Source of the DNA: Clostridium sp. CX1
Lineage (GTDB): Bacteria > Bacillota > Clostridia > Clostridiales > Clostridiaceae
Reading direction: 5' to 3'
Assembly (NCBI RefSeq): GCF_025398335.1
Contig: NZ_JAODOO010000008.1
Span: 62,001 to 126,000 of the forward strand
DNA: 64,000 bases
The position numbers were made by a program, and so were the translations under genes. Below, piece by piece: positions 34,592 to 44,065 of this stretch. Every line of letters starts with the position of its first letter. Within the stretch, counting starts at the first letter, position 1. The notes beneath the pieces were generated by a model that was not told the DNA's origin, did no database searches, and saw nothing but the letters and a program-made list of their open reading frames with translations.

Positions 34592-36028
34592 TTAAATTTG
34601 ACTATTTAAACTTCCTTCTTTAATCTTCTTTAATTTTTTAACTACTGTTGACTGATCAATTTTAAGTACCTCCGCCACTTTCCGTGTTGTTTTATACTTT
34701 TCCATTGCCTTAAGTAGAATTTGTTTCTCAAATTCCTCAGTAGCTATTTTTAAAGGTACAAACTCCTTAACTTCATTAACATACTTTGGAATATGTGTAA
34801 ATATATCAAAAATATCATTCTCTTCAATGATATTTTTATTAGATGTGACAACTAATCTCTCAACTATGTTTTCTAACTCTCTTATATTGCCTGGCCAATT
34901 ATATGAAGATAATACTTTATATGCATTTGATGATATTTGCTTTGACAAACTATACTTTTCATTACACTTTGATAAAAAATAATTTATAAACAAAGGAATA
35001 TCTTCAATACGTTCTCTTAAAGCAGGAATATGTATTGGCACAATGTTTAATCTATAATAAAGATCTTCCCTAAATTTGCCTTCCTTAACCATTTTTTTCA
35101 GGTCTTTGTTAGTTGCTGAAATAATTCTAGCTTTTATGTCGAAAGGCTCTGTACTCCCTATTTTATAAGCTTCTTTTTCCTGTAAAACGTGAAGCAGCTT
35201 TACTTGTAGCTGCATAGGCAACTCTCCGATTTCATCTAAAAAAACAGTACCCTCACCAGCAACTTCCAATAGTCCTTTTTTTCCCTTTCTAATGGCCCCT
35301 GTAAAAGCTCCTTCTTCATAGCCAAAAAGCTCTGACTCAATAAGATTTTCAGGTATAGCTCCACAGTTAATCTGCACAAAAGGCTGCTCTCTTCTTTGAC
35401 TCATTTTATGAATTGTTTTTGCTATAAAACTTTTTCCAACCCCGGTTTCACCAAGGAGTATTATTGTAGTTTCAATGTTAGCAATATGCTCAACTAATTC
35501 GATGATTTTTTTCATCGCAGTAGAATTTCCAACTATATATTCCTTACTTTTTATTTGGTTTCTTCTTATTTCATCCCTATACCAATCTAAGAGATGTTCA
35601 GTTTCCTCCAATTGTTTTTTCAACATCTCAGATTCCGTAATATCCTTTGATATATTTACAACTCTTATAAGTTTTCCTTTGTCATTAAGCATTGGTATAC
35701 CAGTTACCAATAATCTCTTCCCCGATGCAGTTTCCTGAATTAATGACAACTCCTTCTTTTTTTTCAAAACTTCAATTGTAATAGATGGATTGAACACTCC
35801 TTTTTTGGAAAGCTCATAAACATCCTTACCAATCATCTCACTTTCAGATATACCAAAGGTTTCTTCACAGGATTTGCTAATCCTTAACAATACTCCTTTT
35901 TCATCAGCAACAGTTATCTGATCAAAGGTTGTATCCATTATTAACTTAAGTTCCTCGTAGGTCTGTTTATAATAACTTAACTCCTGTAACAGTTTACTAT
36001 ATGGTATCTCTTCAGGTTTTTCTTTCAA
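34592..36028 (-). CDS. sigma-54-dependent PAS activator
   Basis: A 478-residue enhancer-binding protein. A PAS sensor is at about residues 25-135. The AAA+ domain (about 170-400) has Walker A GETGVGKS, the GAFTGA loop that contacts sigma-54, Walker B GTVFLDEIGELP and NWPGNIRELENIVERL. A Fis-type helix-turn-helix (TTRKVAEVLKIDQSTVVKKL) ends it. The frame opens at GTG 36040, but GGGAG lies 5 nt before TTG 36028, which I prefer. It should activate the -24/-12 promoter at 33833 and perhaps the DUF1097 gene. The PAS ligand is unknown. Confidence 0.9.
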   Translation of the reverse strand: MKEKPEEIPYSKLLQELSYYKQTYEELKLIMDTTFDQITVADEKGVLLRISKSCEETFGISESEMIGKDVYELSKKGVFNPSITIEVLKKKKELSLIQETASGKRLLVTGIPMLNDKGKLIRVVNISKDITESEMLKKQLEETEHLLDWYRDEIRRNQIKSKEYIVGNSTAMKKIIELVEHIANIETTIILLGETGVGKSFIAKTIHKMSQRREQPFVQINCGAIPENLIESELFGYEEGAFTGAIRKGKKGLLEVAGEGTVFLDEIGELPMQLQVKLLHVLQEKEAYKIGSTEPFDIKARIISATNKDLKKMVKEGKFREDLYYRLNIVPIHIPALRERIEDIPLFINYFLSKCNEKYSLSKQISSNAYKVLSSYNWPGNIRELENIVERLVVTSNKNIIEENDIFDIFTHIPKYVNEVKEFVPLKIATEEFEKQILLKAMEKYKTTRKVAEVLKIDQSTVVKKLKKIKEGSLNSQI

Positions 36029-36228
36029 TAGTTCTCCCACCTTTATTGATTAATATAAAGTTTTTCATTTTATTATACAAGCCCTAATTACTATCTTATT
36101 ATTATATTATTATATTGTTTAGTTTTCAATAAATTAGCCTCTATTATTTTACGTTAAAGTATCACCCTATTACAATATAACAGGCAGCAATACTTCTGTA
36201 GAACTATAAAAGATAATAGGCGCAGAAA

Positions 36229-36259
36229 AGGCATACATAAACCTTACTTATGTATGCCT
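36229..36259 (-). terminator. terminator of the threonine aldolase gene
   Basis: A 12-bp stem AGGCATACATAA/TTATGTATGCCT (36229-36240/36248-36259) followed on the minus strand by TTTTCTG. Confidence 0.8.
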
Positions 36260-36289
36260 ATCAAATATCACTAAATAAAGGCCACTTTT

Positions 36290-37318
36290 CTAAACTGCAG
36301 CATTTTTTAAATCTTCAATAAAAGCTAAAACCTTATCTTCCTTTGTAGCCCAAGAGGTTACAAGACGGATAACTGAATTATTTTCGTCAACCTTTTCCCA
36401 TATAGTGAATAAATACTTATTCTGAAGCTCTTTTATCACTTTCTCTGGTAGTATTGGGAATATTTGATTGGAAGGTGAATGAGTTAAAAATTTATATCCT
36501 TCTTCACTTATTCCCTTCTTTAATAAATTAGCCATGGCATTAGCATGTTTTGCCATATCAAAAAATAAGTCATCTTTGAAAAGCTCAAAAAATTGTATAC
36601 CAAGAAGTCTTCCTTTAGCAAGGAGTCCTCCCTTTTGTTTAATGTGAAATCTAAAATCTTCCTTAAGGCTATCTTTGCATATTACAAGAGCTTCCCCCAT
36701 TAATGCACCATTCTTAGTTCCTCCTATGTAAAAGGCGTCTGCTAAGTTTCCCAAATCTGAAAGATCCATATCATTTTCTTCTGAACATAGTGCAGAGCCT
36801 AGTCTTGCACCATCTACATATAAGTAAAGTTTATTTTCCTTACAGAACTTACTTAAGTTTTCTAATTCAGATTTGCTGTAAATAGTTCCAATTTCTGTAG
36901 AATTTGAGATATAAACAAGCTTAGGTTTAACCATGTGCTCATCAGTGTGGGCTTCTAAAGCAGGTTTTATATCCTCAGGACGTAATTTTCCATCACTTAC
37001 ATCTATAGATATAACTTTGTGTCCTGTAGCTTCTATAGCTCCAGTCTCATGAACTAATATATGTCCTGTATTAGCTGCAATAGCTGCTTCGTGTGGTCTT
37101 AAAAAAGCTGAAAGAGCTGTTAAGTTTGTCTGTGTTCCTCCAACAAAGAGATGTATATCAACGTCACTTCTCTTAATTTTTTCCTTCAAAAGTTCAATAG
37201 CCTTTTTTGTATAACTATCCTGTCCGTAACCTTCACTTTGTTCAAGGTTGGATTCAGTTAAAGCCTTTAATATTTCTGGGTGTACCCCTTCACTGTAGTC
37301 ATTTTTGAAACTGTACAT
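36290..37318 (-). CDS. ltaE: low-specificity L-threonine aldolase
   Basis: A 342-residue PLP enzyme that splits threonine or allo-threonine into glycine and acetaldehyde. The start YSFKNDYSEGVHPEILKAL, the VDGARLGSAL block and Lys202 in YIGGTKNGAL (the Schiff-base lysine) are typical. A single-gene unit with its own terminator, it is divergent from the chemoreceptor at 37501. The glycine it makes could be used by glycine reductase pathways common in clostridia. Confidence 0.92.
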   Translation of the reverse strand: MYSFKNDYSEGVHPEILKALTESNLEQSEGYGQDSYTKKAIELLKEKIKRSDVDIHLFVGGTQTNLTALSAFLRPHEAAIAANTGHILVHETGAIEATGHKVISIDVSDGKLRPEDIKPALEAHTDEHMVKPKLVYISNSTEIGTIYSKSELENLSKFCKENKLYLYVDGARLGSALCSEENDMDLSDLGNLADAFYIGGTKNGALMGEALVICKDSLKEDFRFHIKQKGGLLAKGRLLGIQFFELFKDDLFFDMAKHANAMANLLKKGISEEGYKFLTHSPSNQIFPILPEKVIKELQNKYLFTIWEKVDENNSVIRLVTSWATKEDKVLAFIEDLKNAAV

Positions 37319-37500
37319 TTATGATACTCCTCCTTTATTTATGTATTTATTAATTATTCTACATTTTCACCAAAATTCCTTTACATTGACCTCTATTTTC
37401 TTTTATAGTATATACATAAGTATATATAAAAAATATTCATAATCATCAAAATATGTTATAGCTATGTATTATTTGTACATACATTTTAGGGGGACAAGCA

Positions 37501-39582
37501 ATGAAATCTATAAAAAATCAATTAATTTTTTCAGCAATTTTACTAATAATAATTCCTACTTTAATTACTAACCTAATATATTCCTATTACTTTTCCAATA
37601 ATATTAAGAAAAACATTATTGACAGTAACAAACAACTTTCTTCCAATATAGCTCGTAACGTAAAGGATTTCATAGACAAATCATATACCCTTACGGAACA
37701 AATGTCTCAAGATAAAATCACCATTGATTTTAATCCAGAATATCAACAGCAAATGCTTAAGAAGTGTTTAGCTAATAACTCTTATTTTGATTTACTTTAC
37801 ATACAAAAAACTGACGGTAATCAGACTGCTCGTTCATCGGGAGAACTAGGTAACAGAGCTAACAGATGGTGGTTTACTCAGGTGATGAGTGATAAAAAAT
37901 CCTTTGTCAGTAAATCCTACTACTCAGTAAATGGTAACACTGCAGTAACATCTATATTTCATCCTATTTTAGATAACCAATCTAATATAATAGGAATATT
38001 TGGTGCTGATATTAAACTAGATTCATTACAAAAACTTATTGAGAACTTTGGTAATGGCAAAGATAAATATGCATTTATAATTGATAGCGAAGGGGTTGTT
38101 ATAGCCCATCCAGACAAAATCCAGGTTTCCCAATTATATAATTATAAGACCTTGAGGAAAACAGTTTTGCTTAAAGACCCTTCAGGCAATGCAATAAAGG
38201 ATGAAAAGGGTAATCAAAAAACTCAGCTTGAAGAGATAAGGGTTCCAGTGGAGCTTAAGACTATTGCTGAAAAAGCTCTTAAAGGTGAATCCGGAACCGC
38301 TGAGTATTTAGACTCTAATAATGTAGAAGTATTAAGTGCCTATGCCCCTGTAAGCCTTTCAGGAGATTCAAAAGGTTGGGCTGTAATAACAGTGGAAAAT
38401 AAGGCTTTAGCAATGTCAGTAGTAAAGGCTACTCAAGTTAAAATTATAAGTATTGCTCTATTATTGTTAGTTATAGTTAGTATTCTAGTATATATCCTGG
38501 CAGGTAAATTTACAAAACCTATATTTAACTTAACAAATTTAATGCAGAAAGCTTCTAATGGCGATTTGACTGTTCAATCCCATTATAATAGTAAAAGCGA
38601 ACTAGGAAGTTTGAGTGCAAATTTCAATCTTATGATAGCTAAGATTCGTGAATTTATTGCTAGTATACAGGAGACCTCAAGCCTTGTAGCCAGTTCATCT
38701 AATTCTTTAGTTAGTACCTATGAGGAGACTGCTAAATGTATAGAGGAAATATCAATTAATATATCACAGGTTGCCCTAAGCGCTGAGGATCAAGCCGCTA
38801 GTGCTGTACTAGGACTAGAAACAACTGCAAAGCTGTCGGAGGAAATTACCGTTATGACCTCCTATATGGATGAAGGAAAGAATTCTGCAGATACCATATA
38901 TAGAGTCAGCAGCAAAGGTGCTAAGGTTATATTTTCTTTAGAAGAAGTTACTGAAGAAAATAACAAAGTCATCAACCACATAGTAGAAGTTATTAATTCT
39001 TTAAATGAAAAGACCAATACAATTGGAACTATAGCAGATACAATAACTTCTATTTCTGAAGAAACAAATCTTCTTGCACTAAATGCTGCTATAGAAGCGG
39101 CACGTGCCGGCGACTCTGGAAAAGGTTTTGCTGTAGTGGCTGATGAAGTTAGAAAACTATCAGAAAGTACTGCTCTTTCAAGTAGTAGTGTAAAAGAGCT
39201 TATTTCCAATATACAAAGAGATATTATAACCGCCCAAAATACTATACAAAGTGCTGAAAGTATTGTTGCCAAACATAATGATGCAGTAAGCTATACTAAA
39301 GATACATTTACTGAAATATCTTCTAATATTCAAGAAGTTGTAAAGAAAATTAATACCACTGCTGAAAGTCTTGATACTGTTATTCTTAGCAGAAATCAGC
39401 TTCTGTCTTCAATTGATGTAGTATCAAAAGCTTCTAAGGATATGGCTATGTCTTCTCAACAGGTTTCTGCTATAACTGAAGAAGAAACTGCCTCTGTACA
39501 AACTATAAGCAACTTGGCTAAAGAACTGAGTTCCATGGCTGAAAGGCTTGAAGTGTCATTAAAAACCTTTAAAATAAACTAA
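37501..39582 (+). CDS. transmembrane methyl-accepting chemotaxis protein (dCache)
   Basis: A 693-residue chemoreceptor. TM1 is at residues 8-29, a double-Cache periplasmic-type sensor at about 35-290, and TM2 at about 312-333. A HAMP domain (333-390) and a signalling domain follow, with the tip [18 protein letters not shown] near residue 525. The sensor has the typical [10 protein letters not shown] and GADIKL motifs, and such domains often bind amino acids. AGGGGG precedes the ATG. It is monocistronic, with a terminator at 39588-39636. Confidence 0.93.
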   Translation: MKSIKNQLIFSAILLIIIPTLITNLIYSYYFSNNIKKNIIDSNKQLSSNIARNVKDFIDKSYTLTEQMSQDKITIDFNPEYQQQMLKKCLANNSYFDLLYIQKTDGNQTARSSGELGNRANRWWFTQVMSDKKSFVSKSYYSVNGNTAVTSIFHPILDNQSNIIGIFGADIKLDSLQKLIENFGNGKDKYAFIIDSEGVVIAHPDKIQVSQLYNYKTLRKTVLLKDPSGNAIKDEKGNQKTQLEEIRVPVELKTIAEKALKGESGTAEYLDSNNVEVLSAYAPVSLSGDSKGWAVITVENKALAMSVVKATQVKIISIALLLLVIVSILVYILAGKFTKPIFNLTNLMQKASNGDLTVQSHYNSKSELGSLSANFNLMIAKIREFIASIQETSSLVASSSNSLVSTYEETAKCIEEISINISQVALSAEDQAASAVLGLETTAKLSEEITVMTSYMDEGKNSADTIYRVSSKGAKVIFSLEEVTEENNKVINHIVEVINSLNEKTNTIGTIADTITSISEETNLLALNAAIEAARAGDSGKGFAVVADEVRKLSESTALSSSSVKELISNIQRDIITAQNTIQSAESIVAKHNDAVSYTKDTFTEISSNIQEVVKKINTTAESLDTVILSRNQLLSSIDVVSKASKDMAMSSQQVSAITEEETASVQTISNLAKELSSMAERLEVSLKTFKIN

Positions 39583-39587
39583 AAAAC

Positions 39588-39636
39588 AACTACCATATCA
39601 ATTGTAAATGAATGTGATACAGCTGATATGGTAGTT
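39588..39636 (+). terminator. terminator of the chemoreceptor gene
   Basis: A perfect 13-bp stem AACTACCATATCA and complement (39588-39600/39624-39636) followed by ATTTTATC. Confidence 0.8.
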
Positions 39637-39661
39637 ATTTTATCTATAAATCTGTTATAAT

Positions 39662-39696
39662 ATTATTGGTTTAGGATTCCTAATTAAACCAATAAT
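39662..39696. promoter_or_regulatory. inverted repeat upstream of marR
   Basis: A perfect 12-bp repeat (39662-39673/39685-39696) with a palindromic core TTAGGATTCCTAA at 39671-39683. It lies 20-55 nt before the marR ATG and is a likely operator for autoregulation. Confidence 0.5.
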
Positions 39697-39716
39697 CTAA
39701 TATAGGGAGAGAAATT

Positions 39717-40220
39717 ATGGATAAAAGACAAAAGGATTACTACTTTAACTTGTTTTTAAACCTAATAAGAGCCACATATATGAATCTAGAAAAGGATTGG
39801 GAGAATGTAGCAAAGGAAGCAGGTCTCACCCATGCCCAACAACACGCATTATGGATATTGCATCTAGATAATGGTCTTACCTTAGAAGAGCTTGGTAATA
39901 TTGCTCTTTGGAACAAATCTACAACTTCCGCTCTTATAAGCAGATTAGAAAAAAAAGGTTATGTAAAAAAGGATAAGTATTTAAATAATAGCAGAACAAT
40001 TAAAATTTACATAACCGATGAAGGAAAAGAAATTTTAGAAAAAAGCGTTGGCACAAAATCAGCTTTTGAGTTTATGGGCCTCTTTGAGCATTTTAAACTA
40101 GAAGAAATTGAGACATTTTTAGATATTCTTCATAAAATTTCTGGCATGGTAGGAACCTGGGATTTATCAGACTTTCAAAAATTTCTAAAAACCTCTTCAG
40201 AAAATTTGTCGAAAAAATAA
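39717..40220 (+). CDS. MarR family regulator
   Basis: A 167-residue winged-helix protein. The DNA-binding core spans about residues 40-110 (LTLEELGNIALWNKSTTSALISRLEKKGYV, with the wing NNSRTIKIYITDEG). It is long enough for the flanking dimer helices. Inverted repeats lie both before its own start (39662-39696) and before the adjacent flavoenzyme gene (40414-40425), so it probably represses itself and the ene-reductase. The ligand may be an aromatic or phenolic acid, as is common in the family; that is inference. Confidence 0.87.
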   Translation: MDKRQKDYYFNLFLNLIRATYMNLEKDWENVAKEAGLTHAQQHALWILHLDNGLTLEELGNIALWNKSTTSALISRLEKKGYVKKDKYLNNSRTIKIYITDEGKEILEKSVGTKSAFEFMGLFEHFKLEEIETFLDILHKISGMVGTWDLSDFQKFLKTSSENLSKK

Positions 40221-40413
40221 CAAATTCACACTTGATTTTTTCTTATGTAAAGGTATAATATTAGTATAAAAATAAAATTCGTTCACACATTTTATTGACC
40301 CCTTTAATAAAATTTATCCTTATGTGAGAAATGTACTTTATCTAGACCTTGAGAACTCAACAGTATCCCTTGATAAATTACATTTGAATAAATCTTATTT
40401 TTTACAATTAAAA

Positions 40414-40425
40414 TTCGTTAACGAA
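40414..40425. promoter_or_regulatory. candidate MarR operator before the ene-reductase gene
   Basis: A perfect 12-bp palindrome TTCGTTAACGAA lies 36 nt before the flavoenzyme ATG. A related half-site AAATTCGTT occurs again at about 40277-40285. Both fall in the 240-nt gap after marR. Confidence 0.5.
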
Positions 40426-40460
40426 CGTCAGTAACTTAACAAACTTAGGAGGTAATTATT

Positions 40461-42365
40461 ATGTCAAAACTTTTTTCCCCTATTAAAATTGGTCAATTAG
40501 AATTAAAAAACAGATTTATGATGGCACCTATGGAGAATGGTTTAGCAGCTTTAGGAGGCGAGGTAAGTCAAAGAATTATTGATTTTTTTGTTGAAAGAGC
40601 TAAAAAGGAAGTTTCAATTATAATTACAGGCTCTGTGGGAATATCCCCTGAAGGAAGAGGTCTTCCTACACAATTAAGTATATATGACGATAAATTTATT
40701 CCTGGTTTAACAAGAATGACTGATGCTATCCATGAAGCTGGTGCAAAGGTTGGAGCGCAAATATATCACGCAGGTAGACAAGCTAGTGAAGCAGTAACTG
40801 GTCTTCAACCAATAGCTCCTACCGCTATGCCTTGTGAAATAGTAGGAAATAATCCTAGAGAAATGACTAAAGATGATATATTGGAAACAAAAGAAAAATT
40901 CAAGAAAGCTGCAGAAAGATCACTAAAAGCTGGCTTTGACCTTATAGAAGTTCACTTTGCTCATGGGTACTTATTACACAGCTTTTTATCTCCTCACAGC
41001 AATAAAAGAACTGATGAATATGGTGGCTCTTTAGAAAATAGAATGCGTTTTCCAATGGAAGTTTTAAGAGAAGTTATAGAAGTCTGCAAGGGAAAGGCTC
41101 CTGTTATAATAAGAATAAGTGCAGATGAATACCTTCAGGATGGATTAAAGTTTGAAGAAGTTAAGACTATTTGTAAGGAAGCAGAGAAGGCTGGTGTAGA
41201 TGCTATAAGCTTAACTGCCGGAAGCTACGACGCCGTTGAATATACAATTCAGCCAATGTTTATAAAGCAAGGCTTCTTGATACCATTTAGCGAAGAACTA
41301 AAGAAAGAAGTAGAAGTTCCTGTCATAGTAGCAGGAAGATTGAATAGTGCAGAGCTTATAAATAATATACTTGAAGAGAATAAAGCAGACATGGTTGCTA
41401 TCGGCAGAGGTCTTATAGCAGATGAAGACCTTATCATAAAAATGCAACATAATAATTATGAAGATATACGTTACTGTGTAGCTTGTAACCAGGGCTGTAT
41501 AGATAAGGTGTTTTTAGGACAAGGTATTAACTGTTTAGTAAACGCTAGAGCTGGTTTTGACAGTGAAAGAAAAATAGAAAAGGCAGCTGAAGCTAAGAAT
41601 GTTGTAATTATAGGAGCTGGCCCTGCTGGTCTTGAAGCTGCAAGAGTTTCCAGGCTAAGAGGCCACAAAGTAACTATAGTGGATAAGGTAGATAGAATAG
41701 GTGGTAAAATGGAAACCCTAGCTGCACCACCTGAAAAAGATACTTTCCTATTCTTTAGAGATTATCTATATAACCAGTTTGTTAGACTTGGTATAAACTT
41801 TATACAAAAGGATGTTAAATCAGCTGAAGATATAAAGGAATTAAATCCAGATGCAGTTGTTATAGCTACTGGTGCTTCTCAAACAGTTCCACCTATTAAA
41901 GGAATTGACTCTAAAAATGTTGTAATGGCCGAGGATGTATTAAATGGAAATATAGAAGTAGGTTCAACAGTTGCTATCATAGGAGGCGGACTTGTAGGAA
42001 CGGAAACTTCAAAATTCCTTGCTGCTAAAGGTGTAAAAGTTCATATTGTTGAAATGATGGATGCTATAGCAAAGGATATTGGAGCTACTTTCGTAGGCCA
42101 CTTATTTAAGGTTCTAAAGGAAAAAGGTGTGGAGCAGCACCTTAAGGCTAAGGTTCTCCAAATAACTGAGAATGCTATTGTTCTTGAAGATGGAGAAATA
42201 AAGGTTGACAACATAGTTATTGCTGCTGGCTATAAGGCTAATGACAGTGTTGTTGAGGATATAAAGAAAAACTTCAAAGAGGTTTATACTGCTGGTGATG
42301 TAAATAGAGCAAGAAGAATTATGGACGCTGTAGAAGAAGGCTTTAAGGTTGCTTGCCAGATATAG
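40461..42365 (+). CDS. FMN/FAD/4Fe-4S ene-reductase (OYE/2-enoate reductase family)
   Basis: A 634-residue protein. Residues 1-330 are an old-yellow-enzyme barrel (NRFMMAPMENGL, EVHFAHGYLLHSFLSPHSN). The 4Fe-4S cysteines C339, C342, C346 and C358 follow, then an FAD/NAD(P)H domain (VIIGAGPAGLEAAR from about 380 and IIGGGLVGTE near 510). This is the layout of 2,4-dienoyl-CoA reductase, enoate reductase and the cinnamate reductase FldZ of clostridia, which reduce activated C=C bonds with NADH. The exact substrate is unresolved. AGGAGG precedes the ATG. It is probably controlled by the adjacent MarR. Confidence 0.9.
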   Translation: MSKLFSPIKIGQLELKNRFMMAPMENGLAALGGEVSQRIIDFFVERAKKEVSIIITGSVGISPEGRGLPTQLSIYDDKFIPGLTRMTDAIHEAGAKVGAQIYHAGRQASEAVTGLQPIAPTAMPCEIVGNNPREMTKDDILETKEKFKKAAERSLKAGFDLIEVHFAHGYLLHSFLSPHSNKRTDEYGGSLENRMRFPMEVLREVIEVCKGKAPVIIRISADEYLQDGLKFEEVKTICKEAEKAGVDAISLTAGSYDAVEYTIQPMFIKQGFLIPFSEELKKEVEVPVIVAGRLNSAELINNILEENKADMVAIGRGLIADEDLIIKMQHNNYEDIRYCVACNQGCIDKVFLGQGINCLVNARAGFDSERKIEKAAEAKNVVIIGAGPAGLEAARVSRLRGHKVTIVDKVDRIGGKMETLAAPPEKDTFLFFRDYLYNQFVRLGINFIQKDVKSAEDIKELNPDAVVIATGASQTVPPIKGIDSKNVVMAEDVLNGNIEVGSTVAIIGGGLVGTETSKFLAAKGVKVHIVEMMDAIAKDIGATFVGHLFKVLKEKGVEQHLKAKVLQITENAIVLEDGEIKVDNIVIAAGYKANDSVVEDIKKNFKEVYTAGDVNRARRIMDAVEEGFKVACQI

Positions 42366-42437
42366 TATTGGAGGATTCCATATAGACTGGTCTTAGATAG
42401 ATTAGATTTGTATAAATTCATCCCTATTTTTAAGAAA

Positions 42438-42483
42438 AAGGACTCTGTTATAATGCAAAAGTGTGCATTATAACAGAGTCCTT
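42438..42483. terminator. bidirectional terminator, 20-bp stem
   Basis: A perfect 20-bp stem (42438-42457/42464-42483) with a 6-nt loop between convergent genes. The minus strand continues with TTTTTCTT, so it is strongest for the DUF2085 operon. Confidence 0.85.
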
Positions 42484-42517
42484 ACATATATCTATAAAAA
42501 TTGAACTTCAATAATAT

Positions 42518-42853
42518 CTATAAATAACTTAAACCGAACCCTGTTAGTAATCCAGTAATAATTCTTCTAAGATTAGTGCTTTCAACCTCCAGAACATACT
42601 GTAAATACCCATCAATAGCTAAAGGCAGTATTGACACTATTCCAATCCACTGTAAGCCTTTATTGTAATAATATTGATGCTGTATTATGTTACCAGTAAT
42701 AATTCCTATAATCAGGCTAGTACACCTCCAGCACAAAGGAAAGCAAAACCCAAATATAATTGGTGCACGATGGGCTTTTAAATTACATAAAGGCTTTTTT
42801 CCAATATGATGGAGTCTACTTAAAATATAATTAGGTAACTTAGATTTTTTCAT
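42518..42853 (-). CDS. DUF2085 family membrane protein
   Basis: A 111-residue protein with three hydrophobic segments. The pattern FGFCFPLCWRCTSLIIG (three cysteines in a CxxxCxxC array) and the upstream KPLCNLKAHRAP match DUF2085, in which cysteines and histidines may bind a metal. The function is unknown. It begins 9 nt after the stop of the DnaJ-domain gene, so the two form an operon. Confidence 0.75.
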   Translation of the reverse strand: MKKSKLPNYILSRLHHIGKKPLCNLKAHRAPIIFGFCFPLCWRCTSLIIGIITGNIIQHQYYYNKGLQWIGIVSILPLAIDGYLQYVLEVESTNLRRIITGLLTGFGLSYL

Positions 42854-42862
42854 TCTTAATTT

Positions 42863-43843
42863 TTAAAATCCTCGTGATAATCTTATTTTTTCATAAGCTT
42901 CTTGTATTTCTTGAGTTTTTTCCTTAGCTAAATTCATCATTTCTAAAGGTAAATCCTTTGATACATATTTATCTGGGTGGTATGTAAGTAAAAGCTTTCT
43001 ATAACTTTTCTTAATTTCTTCTATGCTGCTATTTTTATTACAATTCAGTACACCATAGTATTGGTCTAGGTTTTCTATGTACCTATTTTTTACATCTAAA
43101 TATTCGTAATCTGAAAACCCAAAAATATTGCCTGCTCTTTTTAAAACTTTTTCTTGTTCTGGATGAATGTAATTATCTACGGCAGCTATTTTAAACATCA
43201 TATCTAACAAACCGAACAATATGCTTCTATCATCAGAAAACAGATCATAGATTTTGAGCAGAGGCTTTTCGTAATTATGTGGGTTTGATTTTTCTCTGTT
43301 GAATACAGATTCAACCTCCTTCTTTTGATAATAATTTAGCTGTAACTCACTATTTAGTATTTCACTAAATACGTCTATTTCTTTTTTACTTACAGTTCCA
43401 TCCGCTTTAGCAATTTTAGCTAGTACTTCAACTAAATAAATAATCCACTGGCCGCAGCATTCCTCATCTTTCATAATCCTTGAATCCCTATACACAAAGG
43501 TCTTTTCACAGTCTGGACATATCCAGCTTCCTTCCGAATGTATATTACAACTATTATTACAATAAGGGCATTTAACACTAAACTTATTACTGTATGTACC
43601 ACTATTCTCTTCCTGTCTGTTAAAGTTGTTTCTGTTTGTTTCTCTATAATAGTTAAATTCTTTATTACAGTGAGGACAAACCCATTCTCCCTCAGATTTA
43701 ATAAAGACCTTCTTATCACAATGAGGACAAATAACCGTAATTTGATTATCATCTCTTACATTGTTTTTATCAGTCTTAGAATTTGACATGATACAAAATA
43801 CTATTAACCCTATAACTAATAATGCTCCCACTTTTTTCTTCAA
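42863..43843 (-). CDS. membrane zinc-ribbon / TerB-like / DnaJ-domain protein
   Basis: A 326-residue protein with an unusual domain order: an N-terminal membrane anchor (residues about 4-20), two zinc ribbons (CPHC...CPHC at about 39-59 and CPYC...CPDC at about 92-112), a TerB-like helical domain as in DjlA (about 135-245), and a C-terminal J domain with the HPD triad (near residue 290) that stimulates DnaK. The start is uncertain: TTG 43843 directly abuts AGGAG, and GTG 43831 is 12 nt away. It is co-transcribed with the DUF2085 gene. A role in membrane-linked chaperone work is likely but unproven. Confidence 0.82.
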   Translation of the reverse strand: MKKKVGALLVIGLIVFCIMSNSKTDKNNVRDDNQITVICPHCDKKVFIKSEGEWVCPHCNKEFNYYRETNRNNFNRQEENSGTYSNKFSVKCPYCNNSCNIHSEGSWICPDCEKTFVYRDSRIMKDEECCGQWIIYLVEVLAKIAKADGTVSKKEIDVFSEILNSELQLNYYQKKEVESVFNREKSNPHNYEKPLLKIYDLFSDDRSILFGLLDMMFKIAAVDNYIHPEQEKVLKRAGNIFGFSDYEYLDVKNRYIENLDQYYGVLNCNKNSSIEEIKKSYRKLLLTYHPDKYVSKDLPLEMMNLAKEKTQEIQEAYEKIRLSRGF

Positions 43844-43963
43844 CTCCTAACAATTAAAATATTCAGCTACTATATGTTTGATTAAAATTCCAAAAAGTAG
43901 TATTCTACAATTGTCCAACAATTTCCTGCATAAATCTGTAATTATTTATGAATTTCTACATAA

Positions 43964-43996
43964 AAAAAGAGTAACTATCTTCTGGTTACTCTTTTT
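43964..43996 (-). terminator. terminator of the XRE-cupin gene
   Basis: A 12-bp stem AAAAAGAGTAAC/GTTACTCTTTTT (43964-43975/43985-43996), followed by T runs on the minus strand. Confidence 0.75.
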
Positions 43997-44065
43997 AGTA
44001 AGCTTTAATTTCTTTATATTTGCAGCTCCACCTATTGTTAAACTTGATATATTCAGCGCATAGTT

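Noticed and set aside
38862-39272. 136-codon frame antisense to the chemoreceptor
   Set aside because: Coding evidence is all on the plus strand (signalling-domain motifs); the antisense frame is a shadow.
43471-43752. 93-codon minus-strand frame inside the zinc-ribbon gene
   Set aside because: A shifted-frame shadow of the zinc-ribbon/DnaJ gene, whose frame has clear motifs.
43878-44063. 61-codon plus-strand frame with a hydrophobic segment
   Set aside because: It spans the terminator hairpin at 43964-43996 and has no ribosome site.
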